Part shown: piece after piece, positions 1 through 8,652 of the stretch
Position numbering within the stretch: position 1 is the first letter of the stretch
Layout of the letters: the number at the start of each line of letters is the position of its first letter
Assembly (NCBI GenBank): GCA_028715985.1
Contig: JAQUQR010000009.1
Span: 1-49,097, forward strand
Origin: Methanocellales archaeon
Lineage (GTDB): Archaea > Halobacteriota > UBA148
Direction: 5' to 3'
Length of the DNA stretch: 49,097 bases
The notes under the pieces: model-generated
Told to the model about the DNA's origin: nothing
The model's input: only the letters and a program-made list of their open reading frames with translations
Database searches by the model: none
Program-made: the position numbers and the translations under genes

Positions 1-1
1 T

Positions 2-106
2 CTGAAAGCCAGAAAGCATAGGAATCTGGTCAAGGAGATCAAGCTGGTGATATACAATACGATATCGATAGAGCAGTCAGGAGAGCATTTATGTTCATTC
101 GGATAG
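2..106 (+). other. Open frame entering from the left edge, possible 3' end of a gene
   Basis: A frame open from base 2 reads 34 codons to a TAG at 104-106. It is rich in Lys, Arg, Ile and Val, as a protein C-terminus might be, but I recognise no family. It converges with the helicase gene at 263. The rest of 107-262 shows only a short direct repeat of atgacttaattta near 232-258. This may be chance. Confidence 0.2.
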
Positions 107-262
107 AGGTTTTCTACAAGGCCAAATCTTATATCTTGTATATGTCCTATCTTAAATCACAGACCACAATCAAATCCAACCATATAAAGTCAAATGTAAC
201 CCCCAATTCAATGAAGACCACCTCTATCGATGACTTAATTTATATGACTTAATTTATTAACA

Positions 263-1849
263 TCAAAATTTACCTAAAAAGCTTTGCTTTTGTGGGGCCA
301 CCCCCAATCCTGCCAGCTCCTCACTCAAACTCGCAACTATCTTTCTCATCTTCTTCTCCTTGGCCATACTAGCCCAATAATAGGTTTCATCTGCCGTCCC
401 CTCAGTAATCAATATCTTAACCCTTCCAAAACCCCTTCGAGCCGTCCTACCCATCCTTTGGATAAGTCTGATCTCGCTGGGGACGGGTTCGTAAAAAATG
501 ACAAAATCTACTGACGGTATATCCAGTCCCTCCTCTGCAATGCTTGTTGCTACCAATATGTTGTATGTACCACTCTGAAATTCTCGAAGTATGTGGGACT
601 GCTCGTCCTGCGTAAGCCCCGGGTCATGTTGCTTGGAAGCCTGACCCACAAATCTTATTGGTCTCGCCAGTTCCACCTCTTTCAGGCTGTGAACGATCTT
701 CGTCGCGGTATCCCTAAACTGAGTAAAAACGATGATCTTTGATTTGGGGTTCTGTGACAATTCGCTCATTATCGCCTGTCTCAGCTTTTCCTGCTTTGGA
801 TGATCTATATTCAAGTATTTTTTCACTAGTTCCGTCAACACCGAAAAGCCTTGGAGCCTTGTGACCCTTCTTGCAAACTTAACATCTCTCTTGGCTTTAT
901 CCTGTATGCTTTTTAGAAATTTGTGCAATACTTCTATGTCCTGTGTCGTCAGAACTTCGATAGCGTGTGAGAGAGATATCGCTGCAGCTTGAAGTATGAT
1001 GGCGGTGTATACGCTCCCTTGCCTTTTGTCTCGGTTTAGATTAGCCCTCAGCCTTTGACCCAGTATCAACAAGTCCCTTTTGCTGATGTATTTTGTTTTC
1101 TTGTATGTCAACAATCCCATAGATTGTAGTTTTTTTATCTCGCTATTGAGCATGCCCACCAAGACATCCCCAATCTCCTTATACTCCTTGGGCAACTCCA
1201 CTTTTTGCCAACTCATCGTCAGGGGGTGGATGTATGGTTTTACATCATCATCCTCTTTAGATCTATATTCTATGGCATTGATGAACAAGCTCTCATACGT
1301 CCCCCTGATCACCGTTCTGTCTTGCCCAGGGGAAGCAGTCAATGCCAAGATGAGCGGATCGATGCACTGATCCATATATGTCTCTGCAATTTGGTTGTAT
1401 GCATATTTTTTTCTGGCTCTGTGAGCTTCATCGAATACGATGAGACAGACATCGCCAAAATCATAGCGACCGCCAACAACATCGTTTCTTATAAGCTGTG
1501 GCGTTGCAAAGATGATTTGTGCATTTTTCCATAATTCAACTCTTTTTTTAGGCGCCACTTTGCCGGTCAAAACCTCGAAATCATCGATGAGGAGAAATCT
1601 TCTGAAACTATCGTGATGCTGTAAAACCAGTGGTCTCGTGGGCGCGAGGACCAAGATCTTTTTCAAAGGATGAATACTAAGCCTGTGGGCTGCCACTAAG
1701 AGAGATATAACTGTCTTGCCCAAGGCGGTTGGAAGTATGACCAGCGTATTATGCTCTAAACATGTATTGAGGATGTTTTGCTGGTACAATCGTTCTTCCA
1801 CCGTTTCCGGTCGGATCAGTGGATGAGACACGTATTTACTCGCCATCAA
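263..1849 (-). CDS. Hef-like DEAH-box helicase (helicase part only)
   Basis: A 528-aa superfamily 2 helicase of the archaeal Hef/FANCM type, which remodels stalled or branched replication forks. Seen: motif I PTALGKT near residue 40, DEAH-box FDEAHRA near 138, LTASPG motif III, a helical insert between the RecA lobes, and motif VI QRMGRTARRG near 465. Full-length Hef proteins are about 750 aa and add an XPF-like nuclease plus HhH domain. Here the protein ends soon after the second RecA lobe, and no nuclease reading frame follows within the 262 bases before the window edge. I therefore call it a helicase-only homologue; the nuclease may be lost or encoded elsewhere. The start is ATG at 1849, or the next codon. 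Confidence 0.85.
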   Translation of the reverse strand: MMASKYVSHPLIRPETVEERLYQQNILNTCLEHNTLVILPTALGKTVISLLVAAHRLSIHPLKKILVLAPTRPLVLQHHDSFRRFLLIDDFEVLTGKVAPKKRVELWKNAQIIFATPQLIRNDVVGGRYDFGDVCLIVFDEAHRARKKYAYNQIAETYMDQCIDPLILALTASPGQDRTVIRGTYESLFINAIEYRSKEDDDVKPYIHPLTMSWQKVELPKEYKEIGDVLVGMLNSEIKKLQSMGLLTYKKTKYISKRDLLILGQRLRANLNRDKRQGSVYTAIILQAAAISLSHAIEVLTTQDIEVLHKFLKSIQDKAKRDVKFARRVTRLQGFSVLTELVKKYLNIDHPKQEKLRQAIMSELSQNPKSKIIVFTQFRDTATKIVHSLKEVELARPIRFVGQASKQHDPGLTQDEQSHILREFQSGTYNILVATSIAEEGLDIPSVDFVIFYEPVPSEIRLIQRMGRTARRGFGRVKILITEGTADETYYWASMAKEKKMRKIVASLSEELAGLGVAPQKQSFLGKF

Positions 1850-1951
1850 AGAAAAATATGGTCCGTAAACATAAATAATTACTTGATTTTTGGATTTTAA
1901 GATGAAAAGACGTCAATACGCTCTTCTGGATAAAACTCTTATCATAAGGGA

Positions 1952-1987
1952 ACTAAGCTGATGTCACGCCACGCCATCTAGCTTAGT
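1952..1987. terminator. Hairpin between glyS and the Hef-like gene
   Basis: actaagct at 1952-1959 pairs with agcttagt at 1980-1987. The pairing continues inward (gatg with catc) past a one-base bulge, giving a stem of about 12 bp. It is followed by GC-rich alternating sequence (tggcgatcatggcgatcgc). It lies 3' of glyS and 5' of the helicase gene on the minus strand, so it could end glyS transcripts or form a leader structure. The 283-base spacer 1850-2132 contains no convincing gene. Confidence 0.35.
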
Positions 1988-2132
1988 GTGGCGATCATGG
2001 CGATCGCAAGCGCAAGCAATAGGTTGTTTATAATCCAAACCTGCCAAGGAAACTATATTGTATTGTGTAGTGCTATACGCTCCTAGGGGACGTACCACTT
2101 TAAACATAAACACTGTTGATACGTATAATCAA

Positions 2133-3791
2133 TCAGATCAACACTCCAACATTTTCAAATATAGCCTCCCCAGCGATCAACTTCTTCATCACGCTAGAAA
2201 GGTCTTCGATAGGAACCCGTATCTGTTTCATTGAGTCCCTCTCTCGGATGGTTACGGTATCGTCCTCCAACGTCTGGTGATCTATGGTTATGGCAAAGGG
2301 CGTTCCGATCTCATCATGGCGTCTATATCTTCGCCCGATCGTGCCGGATTCGTCATAGTCGATCAGAAATCCGCTTTTGCGTAAGGAGCTCTCTATCTCC
2401 CTCGCTCTCTTGTCCAAACCATCCCTTGAGAGTAGTGGTAATACGGCTCCTTGCACTGGCGCAATATTGGGGGGAAGACGGAGAACCACCCTCTTCTCAC
2501 TTTCTACGGTCTCCTCCTCAAAAGAATGCTCTAACAATACGTAAACGATCCGATCGATGCCATACGAAGGCTCAATGACATGTGGTATGATTCCCTCTCC
2601 GCATATCTCTTCCTGAACGCGCTCATATTCGACCAAATCCTTTGTAAGAGGAATTATCTCATCCCCAACTTGAATCACACCTTCTTTGAATTGATCTGGA
2701 CTTAGTGCTCTGAGTGCCTCTATGATTTTAGCTGCCCGGTCCTTGAATTTGCGTCCTATGGCACTTACGTTTGGTTTTATAATCGTTCTTTCCCTCATTA
2801 TGGGTTGCTCATATGGGGTGAAAACGGTCATTTCGGTTTGGCTGTGCTTTGCGTGAGCTTTAAGATCGTAGTCCCCTCTATTGGCAATGCCAACTATCTC
2901 GGTCCACCCAAATCTGTCTGTTAGTGCCTCAGCATCCCAGCAATCACTTGCATAATGGGCCATTTCTTCTTTTTTATGTTGCCTAAACCTGATTTTTTCC
3001 GGCGAAAGTCCGATTTTAAGTAAAAACTGCTGGATCAATGCAATATGGTATCCCATTACTTGGTGTTTTATGATTCCTTTTTCGACTGCATCTTTTACGG
3101 AGATATCCAGATTGCAACTATTGATAGCCTGCGCAGGATGTAATCGCAGCATGGTATCCTTGACTTCGTCAAAGCGCGGATGCTCATTCATTTCGGGATC
3201 TATGAAAATCTCGACCTCAGCTATCGTGAATTCCCTTAGGCGTAGGGTACCTTGTCTGGGCGATATCTCATTTCGATAAACCTTTCCTATTTGTGCAACA
3301 CCAAATGGAAGTCTATCCCTGTAAAACCTTAACATTCGATGAAAATCGACGAACATTCCCTGTGCAGTCTCTGGCCGGAGATATCCAATTCTTTTGGAAC
3401 CCGGTCCAATGGAGGTTTTAAACATCAGGTTAAATGCATATGCATCGCCAAGCGAACCACCACATTCTGGACATTTTTCAAGGGCCAAATCTACTTTAAA
3501 CGCCTCCCCACATTTTTTACACTCGACCATCAAATCAGTAAAATTGTCCACATGTCCAGATGCAACAAACACCTCTTCTATATTCATCGTCGGCGTTTCG
3601 ATCTCATAGAACCCCTCTCTTATTACATAGAAATCGCGCCATGTCTCCTTGATCCTTCTCTTCAGGGTAGCTCCCAAGGGTCCAAAATCCCAAAATCCAG
3701 CAGTAGAACCATAAATCTCAAAAGATGGCCAGAGAAACCCCCGTCGCTTTGCCAGCTCTATGACCCTCTCGTATTTGTCCATCGCGATCAC
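2133..3791 (-). CDS. glyS: Glycyl-tRNA synthetase (dimeric, class II)
   Basis: A 552-aa cytosolic enzyme that charges tRNA-Gly, archaeal/eukaryotic alpha2 type. Seen: the N-terminal segment FEIYGSTAGFWDFGPLG, a zinc-binding-like knuckle with CKKC then CPEC near residues 88-110, class II motif 2 around RPETAQGMF and YRNEISPR, motif 3 near EPSYGIDRIV, and a C-terminal anticodon-binding domain. Length fits the family. The start may be GTG at 3791, which overlaps the upstream CBS gene stop as GTGA, or ATG at 3782 giving MDKYERV. The overlap suggests translational coupling in a CBS-glyS operon. Stop at 2133. Confidence 0.95.
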   Translation of the reverse strand: MIAMDKYERVIELAKRRGFLWPSFEIYGSTAGFWDFGPLGATLKRRIKETWRDFYVIREGFYEIETPTMNIEEVFVASGHVDNFTDLMVECKKCGEAFKVDLALEKCPECGGSLGDAYAFNLMFKTSIGPGSKRIGYLRPETAQGMFVDFHRMLRFYRDRLPFGVAQIGKVYRNEISPRQGTLRLREFTIAEVEIFIDPEMNEHPRFDEVKDTMLRLHPAQAINSCNLDISVKDAVEKGIIKHQVMGYHIALIQQFLLKIGLSPEKIRFRQHKKEEMAHYASDCWDAEALTDRFGWTEIVGIANRGDYDLKAHAKHSQTEMTVFTPYEQPIMRERTIIKPNVSAIGRKFKDRAAKIIEALRALSPDQFKEGVIQVGDEIIPLTKDLVEYERVQEEICGEGIIPHVIEPSYGIDRIVYVLLEHSFEEETVESEKRVVLRLPPNIAPVQGAVLPLLSRDGLDKRAREIESSLRKSGFLIDYDESGTIGRRYRRHDEIGTPFAITIDHQTLEDDTVTIRERDSMKQIRVPIEDLSSVMKKLIAGEAIFENVGVLI

Positions 3792-4630
3792 TTGATCAAA
3801 ATTTTGATCAAATTCTTGTCTAGAAGTAGCCCCTCTAGCTTGTTGTGCGCTGTCACTACCGGAATTTGATCAACTCGGTTACGACGCATCTTTTTTGCGC
3901 AATCGCTGATTTCTGACCGACGAAATGCTTTTATGACATCTTTGATCATTACATCTTTTACCGGAACTTCTGGTAGCTTTATGCGTGAGACACTATAATA
4001 GAGGTTCATCGTATCCCTCATGCTCTCCCATGCCCACGCATCCCCGTCAGATGCGGCCGACATGTCAGATTTTTCAACCGAATCCTCGATCTCGCTTACA
4101 TCAAGCAGATCTCTTTCGGTTATGATGCCGACCAGCTCCCCCTTTGAATTAAGCACTGGCGAAGCCTCCTGATTGCTCAATCGCAGAATATCCATGACAA
4201 CTGGTATGGGGGTGCCCTCCCAAATTGCAACCAACTCAGACTGAACATACGCTTCGATCGAGTCTTTTAGGTCCATGTTGGCGATGGCTCCTACTAGGTC
4301 GGCAACAGTCAGAATTCCTATAAGCGCATCGTCGATTACAACAGGCAATCGCCGTATGTTTCCTCTAAGAATCGCTTTTGCTGCATCAGATATATTGCAT
4401 TCTGGGGAGATCGTAATGAGGTCTCTGGTCATTATCAGCGCAAGCTGCTCTTCATCCGGATGTTTGAGTAAGTCTGTTCTGGTCACTATTCCGACCAATT
4501 TTCTGTTCTTGATCACCGGAACCCCAGAAACGCGCTCACTCTTCAGTATTTTTAAGACATCGTCTCTTGACCCTGGAACGGTTGCGCATACAACATCTTT
4601 TATCATTATATCTTTGACTTTTATTGACAT
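3788..4630 (-). CDS. Protein with four CBS domains
   Basis: A 280-aa cytosolic protein made of two Bateman modules. Seen: repeated CBS signatures such as VKDIMIKDVV at residue 5, SGVPVIKNRKLVGIVTRTDLL, IRRLPVVIDDALIGILTVADLV, ASPVLNSKGELVGIITERDLL, and a last repeat ending at the C-terminus. CBS pairs usually bind adenine nucleotides or SAM and sense energy state; the ligand here is unknown. It is first in an operon with glyS, overlapping by about 4 bases, so it may sense nucleotide status for translation (inference). The C-terminus contains a tiny tandem duplication (tttgatcaa units). No partner enzyme domain is fused. Confidence 0.85.
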   Translation of the reverse strand: MSIKVKDIMIKDVVCATVPGSRDDVLKILKSERVSGVPVIKNRKLVGIVTRTDLLKHPDEEQLALIMTRDLITISPECNISDAAKAILRGNIRRLPVVIDDALIGILTVADLVGAIANMDLKDSIEAYVQSELVAIWEGTPIPVVMDILRLSNQEASPVLNSKGELVGIITERDLLDVSEIEDSVEKSDMSAASDGDAWAWESMRDTMNLYYSVSRIKLPEVPVKDVMIKDVIKAFRRSEISDCAKKMRRNRVDQIPVVTAHNKLEGLLLDKNLIKILIK

Positions 4631-4688
4631 TATCTACCCCTACTATGTTATGTAAGACGGTCACCGAAACTGGTGGTTTTCTTATGAC

Positions 4689-4703
4689 CTTTTTATATCA
4701 AAC
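4689..4703 (-). promoter_or_regulatory. TATA-like promoter element for the CBS-glyS operon
   Basis: On the minus strand the sequence reads gtttgatataaaaag, a good archaeal TATA/BRE-like element about 60 bases before the ATG at 4630. The 320-base spacer 4631-4950 holds this element, AT-rich sequence, a second TATA-like stretch near 4884 (aaatatataaac), and no convincing gene. Confidence 0.4.
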
Positions 4704-4950
4704 TTTTTTCCTAAGGGTTTTTAAAGATATGTTTTTTCAAGCATAACAATCATTACAGATCTACTTCATAATTCCTCTGCAGAATTAATGATTTCGGTAG
4801 CAGACCCTCGCGTGAAAAATGCACCCCCTTTATTAGCCCTTTATTTGACACTCTTACTTCCTTTGTCCTTGTTCATGGAGTAAATATATAAACAATATAC
4901 ACCTGTTACATGTTGAAAAACAACCTGAAAGGAAGCATCGCTTTCTTATC

Positions 4951-6063
4951 TTATCCGCATACATCCTGTCGATTGTGATCCTTTTGTGTATAAATCTTTT
5001 CCCCTTCAATCACCGCAATTATGTCATCGGGCCTTGCCCGTCTTACGATACCACTTATGGGATTCCTCACACCCCTCATGTTGTTTGATTCACCGTTGAC
5101 GATCATTATGTGTGCTGTTTTGTCCTCAACGATCGAACCCATTCCAGCCTCAAGACCTAATGCCTTTGCCCCATTAAGAGTGCAGAGCGTAAATACTTGT
5201 CTGTCATCCCTTAAAAATGCTTTTGCCACGAATTCAATCTCAGAGAACATATTAACTGAATTAAGCATTACGTTGTCAGTTCCTATCGCTACAGTTATAC
5301 CTAACTCGATCATCATCTCGATCGGCGGTCTCGTCCATGAACATCCGACACCTGTTACGAAGTTCGATCGAGGGCAGACTACCACGGGTATATTCTTATC
5401 GGCGACCATCTTGAGATTTTTACGATCTGCATGAGTTAGGTGAACCAAGAAATCCGGGTCCAATTTCAATGCGTCGTCAATATCTGCACTATTTGCCTCA
5501 CCTGCATGTATCGCAAACAGCTTATCCTCCTTTCTCGTCAGCTCTGCCAACATCTCCAGATAATCCCAAGGGTGGTCGTTAATGCTACTCATGCCAATGC
5601 CGTCTGTGATTTTTAGAATTCTTTCAACATCGCCGTCTGGGCGACCCAAGACGATCGGTTTTACCCCTCTTATGCAAGCCTCTTTCAGGGCAAGCACCCC
5701 GGTTACACCCCCCTCCCTAAAATCGGCAAATGCGGCGGTACCGCAACATCTCATGTCCAATAAGCTTGACCTCATAGATGAAACTAGTTCATCTTTTGGC
5801 GTTTCTGATAAGATTTTGTGTTTCAGTCCGCCGGGCGAAACCAATGCCTCCAGAGAATCAAAATTTACATCCTTTGCGACAGAATCGCCGATGTGTGTAT
5901 GTGCGTTTATAAATGCCGGGGCGATAATTCCTTTTAAGACGGAATCCACTTCTCCGGTGGCGACCTCACTAACTATCCCGTCTTTGATGACCAAATATCC
6001 TTCTATCACATCAAAATCATCGCCATATATGATGCTACCCAAGATGATGTGTTCATGAGTCAT
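4951..6063 (-). CDS. Amidohydrolase, cytosine deaminase/MTA-SAH deaminase-like family
   Basis: A 370-aa metal-dependent hydrolase of the COG0402 type, cytosolic. Seen: the metal-binding HTH in NAHTHIGD near residue 54, a second His in HAGEA, a third in HLTHAD, and the catalytic Asp in GTDN, framed by the small beta-sandwich sequences at both termini (VIKDGIV, AHIMIVNGE). These residues support an active hydrolase on a cyclic amidine or guanine-type base, but the substrate cannot be read from sequence. It is short for the family (usually 400-430 aa). It stands alone between two intergenic regions on the minus strand. ATG at 6063 gives a natural N-terminus. Confidence 0.8.
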   Translation of the reverse strand: MTHEHIILGSIIYGDDFDVIEGYLVIKDGIVSEVATGEVDSVLKGIIAPAFINAHTHIGDSVAKDVNFDSLEALVSPGGLKHKILSETPKDELVSSMRSSLLDMRCCGTAAFADFREGGVTGVLALKEACIRGVKPIVLGRPDGDVERILKITDGIGMSSINDHPWDYLEMLAELTRKEDKLFAIHAGEANSADIDDALKLDPDFLVHLTHADRKNLKMVADKNIPVVVCPRSNFVTGVGCSWTRPPIEMMIELGITVAIGTDNVMLNSVNMFSEIEFVAKAFLRDDRQVFTLCTLNGAKALGLEAGMGSIVEDKTAHIMIVNGESNNMRGVRNPISGIVRRARPDDIIAVIEGEKIYTQKDHNRQDVCG

Positions 6064-6204
6064 GAGGACGAATTAAATAGGTTATCGCAGATTAAAACTT
6101 TTCCGCTTCACAAGCTTTGCATAAAATCAAGAAATATAGAATAACTACGACTAAAGATCATATCAGAACATCAAAAAGTTTAATTTAGGCCGCACGCTTT
6201 TCAC

Positions 6205-6300
6205 AACCCAGAGAGAAAAGACGAGAGTTTGAAGGGGATAGGGAGGTGACACCCACTCTGGGTTTTTATGGGCGCGCGGCGCAACGCCCCTTTCCTATTT
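6205..6300 (+). ncRNA. Structured RNA candidate with pseudoknot-like pairing
   Basis: aacccagag (6205-6213) is perfectly complementary to ctctgggtt (6256-6264). Inside that loop, aagggg (6232-6237) can pair with cccctt (6287-6292) outside it, an H-type pseudoknot arrangement. A competing hairpin gggcg (6270-6274) with cgccc (6285-6289) is followed by tttcctattt. An AT-rich promoter-like stretch (aaaaagtttaattt, from about 6174) precedes it. I know no family match. It may be a small RNA or a long leader of the 6547 gene; the strand is inferred from the neighbours. Confidence 0.4.
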
Positions 6301-6344
6301 ATCGTATTAGGATAAGACGTTTTATGTATGATACATCCTGAGTC

Positions 6345-6395
6345 AGGGGTGGATTGTTGAGATGTGATACAGAAATGGAGGAAATTTCCACCCCT
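6345..6395. other. Second stem-loop in the 6064-6546 spacer
   Basis: aggggtgga at 6345-6353 pairs perfectly over 9 bp with tccacccct at 6387-6395, with a 33-base loop containing the palindrome ggaaatttcc. Downstream, AT-rich TATA-like sequences near 6460 and 6484 probably hold the promoter of the 6547 gene. The 483-base spacer contains no open frame I can support. Confidence 0.35.
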
Positions 6396-6546
6396 TCTAA
6401 TATATGCTTTTTACATATACCTTATTTATCTCATATCTTTATCTACTTTAGTATTATGCTTTTATAGTAGATAAATGTATTGGTTTTATACCCAAAATAT
6501 AAGTACTAAAAAGACTATCTTTAGTTAAAGGAGGCATAGAGTCATC

Positions 6547-6798
6547 ATGAAGAACGGATTTATGTTGGGAAAGACAGAAGCCGGTGTTTTACGACTTGTA
6601 GCTGAATGCCATGCTGATGAAGAGATAATAAGATGTATGATGGGGGTTGGACTAGCGTCATCGCGCCATATAGTGAAAGAGGCAATAAACCGATTAATCC
6701 AGAAACAGTTCGTCGAGAGAGTTGACGATAATCTAAAGTTGACGGAAGTGGGTAAAAAAACGGTGGAACTTATTAAGGTGGATGTTGTTGAGAGGTAG
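6547..6798 (+). CDS. Small winged-helix DNA-binding protein
   Basis: An 83-aa protein, probably cytosolic and DNA-binding. Seen: a helix-turn-helix-like core (residues about 10-60) ending in a wing-like segment with the hydrophobic pattern of a wHTH (RLIQKQFVERVDDNLKLTEVG). A clear ribosome binding site, ggagg at 6530-6534, supports ATG at 6547. The stop TAG lies 5 bases before secG (Sec61-beta), so the two are probably cotranscribed. I do not recognise a named family. Its target is unknown; autoregulation through the upstream structured spacer is possible. Confidence 0.6.
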   Translation: MKNGFMLGKTEAGVLRLVAECHADEEIIRCMMGVGLASSRHIVKEAINRLIQKQFVERVDDNLKLTEVGKKTVELIKVDVVER

Positions 6799-6803
6799 AT
6801 TTC

Positions 6804-6977
6804 ATGGCCAAGAAAAAGGAATCCAAAAGCGGTTTAATGTCCTCTGCGGGTTTGATGAGATATTATGATGTGGAAAAAACCGCAATCGCAATCAGTCCAA
6901 AAGCAGTTTTTATCATGGGCATTCTTGTGGCAGCCATCGTAATAATGTTGAGCGCATATTATGGTATGTGGCCTTAG
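6804..6977 (+). CDS. secG: Preprotein translocase Sec61-beta subunit
   Basis: A 57-aa membrane protein, the archaeal SecG/Sec61-beta of the SecYE-beta channel. Seen: N-terminal MAKKKESKSGLMSSAGLMRY, matching the conserved archaeal Sec61-beta start with the SSAGLMRYY signature, followed by VEKTAIAISPK and one C-terminal transmembrane segment (VFIMGILVAAIVIMLSAYY). Length is typical (50-60 aa). It lies between the small wHTH gene and the EngB-like gene, which begins inside its last codons. Stop TAG at 6975-6977. Confidence 0.9.
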   Translation: MAKKKESKSGLMSSAGLMRYYDVEKTAIAISPKAVFIMGILVAAIVIMLSAYYGMWP

Positions 6978-7599
6978 TAATAGCAGTAATAGAACAGGGC
7001 AAGAAATCATATTCCTTGGACGCTCAAATGTAGGTAAATCCACCCTTCTCCGTCAATTGATCGGTAAGAAAGTTCGGGTTGGAAGGAAGCCTGGAGTAAC
7101 GCTCAAGCCCAATCAGTTCTTTTTGGATGATTTGCTCCTCACTGACATGCCTGGGTTTGGGTTCATGCATGGGGTACAAAAGCAGAAAAACGAGCAAATC
7201 AAAAGCTCCATCATTCGCTACTTAGAAGAGCATTCAGATCGAATTTTGCTTGCCGTACAAGTCATCGATGCAGGGTCTTTCGTCGATTTAGTGGACCGAT
7301 GGAGCATGAGGAATGAAATGCCCATCGACGTTGAGTTTTTCCATTTTTTACATGATCTTGATCTTGATGTGGTTATTGCAGTCAATAAAATCGATAAGTT
7401 GGGGGATGTAGAATGTGGACTAGATGCAATCGTTCAGCGATTGGGCATGTATCCCCCCTGGAGACAGTGGAGAGACCAACTTGCTCTGATATGCGCAAAG
7501 AAGGGACAAATAGACGAGTTAAGGGAGCTGATAAAGAGCAGGTTGCATGCTATTAAGCGGGACGATTTGTTGAAGCATTTTTCTAGCATTGTACGTTAG
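6961..7599 (+). CDS. engB: EngB/YihA-like GTP-binding protein
   Basis: A 212-aa TRAFAC-class GTPase. Seen: G1 GRSNVGKST at residues 20-28, a switch I Thr in KPGVTLKPNQ, G3 DMPGFGF, G4 NKID and a G5-like ICAKKG. EngB acts in bacterial large-subunit ribosome assembly; archaeal homologues are common but less well characterised. The family is usually about 190-210 aa, so this is full length. The chosen ATG overlaps the secG end by 17 bases. No later in-frame ATG precedes G1, so this or an alternative non-ATG start must be used. Stop TAG. The 144-base spacer to 7744 is convergent. Confidence 0.85.
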   Translation: MVCGLSNSSNRTGQEIIFLGRSNVGKSTLLRQLIGKKVRVGRKPGVTLKPNQFFLDDLLLTDMPGFGFMHGVQKQKNEQIKSSIIRYLEEHSDRILLAVQVIDAGSFVDLVDRWSMRNEMPIDVEFFHFLHDLDLDVVIAVNKIDKLGDVECGLDAIVQRLGMYPPWRQWRDQLALICAKKGQIDELRELIKSRLHAIKRDDLLKHFSSIVR

Positions 7600-7743
7600 A
7601 TAATGACGGCTCCATAGATGGCATAATATTCCTGACATCACCTTCCTAAAAGAGTAATTCAGCTTCGCCGTGGATTGAGAAGATCATGCTGTTAACATTT
7701 GTGAAACCCTGAAAGTTAATGGGTGATTAACTTTATTCGAAAG

Positions 7744-8646
7744 CTACCGCTTGGGAAACGCAATCTCTAAATCCCTCTTATGGGGCAACCCTTTTCTTGC
7801 ACCGTATTCGCTGATGCATCTAGCTGCGAAAAAGTTTCCCATCTTTCCGCAATTATGGATATCCTCTCCACCCAGCAAGCCGTATAAAAAACCAGCAGCG
7901 AAAGCATCACCAGCTCCCGTGGTGTCGACAACCCTTGTTTTGCAGGAGGAGATCAGGTGTGCACTTTTGCCATTTGTTACATAACATCCCCTTCTACCAA
8001 GGGTAGTTGCGACTGTCCTGGTGCCCAGCTCCAGCAATAGCTTTGACCCCTCTTCATAATCAGAATTTGTAAGCGCCCCCATCTCCTCGTAGTTTACAAA
8101 AATCACCTCACTTTTTTCGATAATGGGCTGTAAGGTCTCCAAGGAAAACTTGGAGCATGACATGCCAGGATTGAAGCTCACTCCCGTTTTTATACGCTCG
8201 ATTAGCGATATCTGCATCTCCAGTTGTCTTCTGTCTACGAAGGAACTCATATGCAGGAATTTTGCCTCCCCCATATACTCAACATCAACATCGCTCACAT
8301 CAAATTCATCATTGACGCCCGGGTAAATGTAAAGCGATCTCTCCCCTTCGTCATCCACAAGTCCTATGGCTAGGCCGCTGTTACCCTTCAGTACCTTTAT
8401 TCTGTTTATATCAACGCCCTCATTTGCAAGGTCTCTTAAGATGACCCCCCCTTCTTCATCGTTGCCTACCACCCCCACAAATCCTGTTTTGACTCCCACC
8501 CTTGCCAATCCAAAGATTGTATTTGCCGCAGAGCCGCCAGGAGACTCTCTCACCTCTTTGATTCCAACCTCTTCTCCTGCTTTTGCTATTTTAGTGACGA
8601 CATACAGCTTATCATAGTTCAACGCTCCAAGACCGAACACATCCAT
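7744..8646 (-). CDS. PfkB-family sugar/nucleoside kinase
   Basis: A 300-aa ribokinase-fold enzyme, cytosolic. Seen: the N-terminal GLGALNYDKL, substrate-binding signature PGGSAANT near residue 36, VGVVGNDEEGG, and the C-terminal anion-hole motif DTTGAGDAFAAGF with the catalytic Asp. Length fits. The family phosphorylates ribose, adenosine, cytidine, fructose phosphates and others; the substrate is not decidable here. It follows the HAD phosphatase gene by 6 bases on the same strand, so the two likely act in one sugar or nucleotide salvage step (inference). Confidence 0.85.
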   Translation of the reverse strand: MDVFGLGALNYDKLYVVTKIAKAGEEVGIKEVRESPGGSAANTIFGLARVGVKTGFVGVVGNDEEGGVILRDLANEGVDINRIKVLKGNSGLAIGLVDDEGERSLYIYPGVNDEFDVSDVDVEYMGEAKFLHMSSFVDRRQLEMQISLIERIKTGVSFNPGMSCSKFSLETLQPIIEKSEVIFVNYEEMGALTNSDYEEGSKLLLELGTRTVATTLGRRGCYVTNGKSAHLISSCKTRVVDTTGAGDAFAAGFLYGLLGGEDIHNCGKMGNFFAARCISEYGARKGLPHKRDLEIAFPKR

Positions 8647-8652
8647 GTTTTT

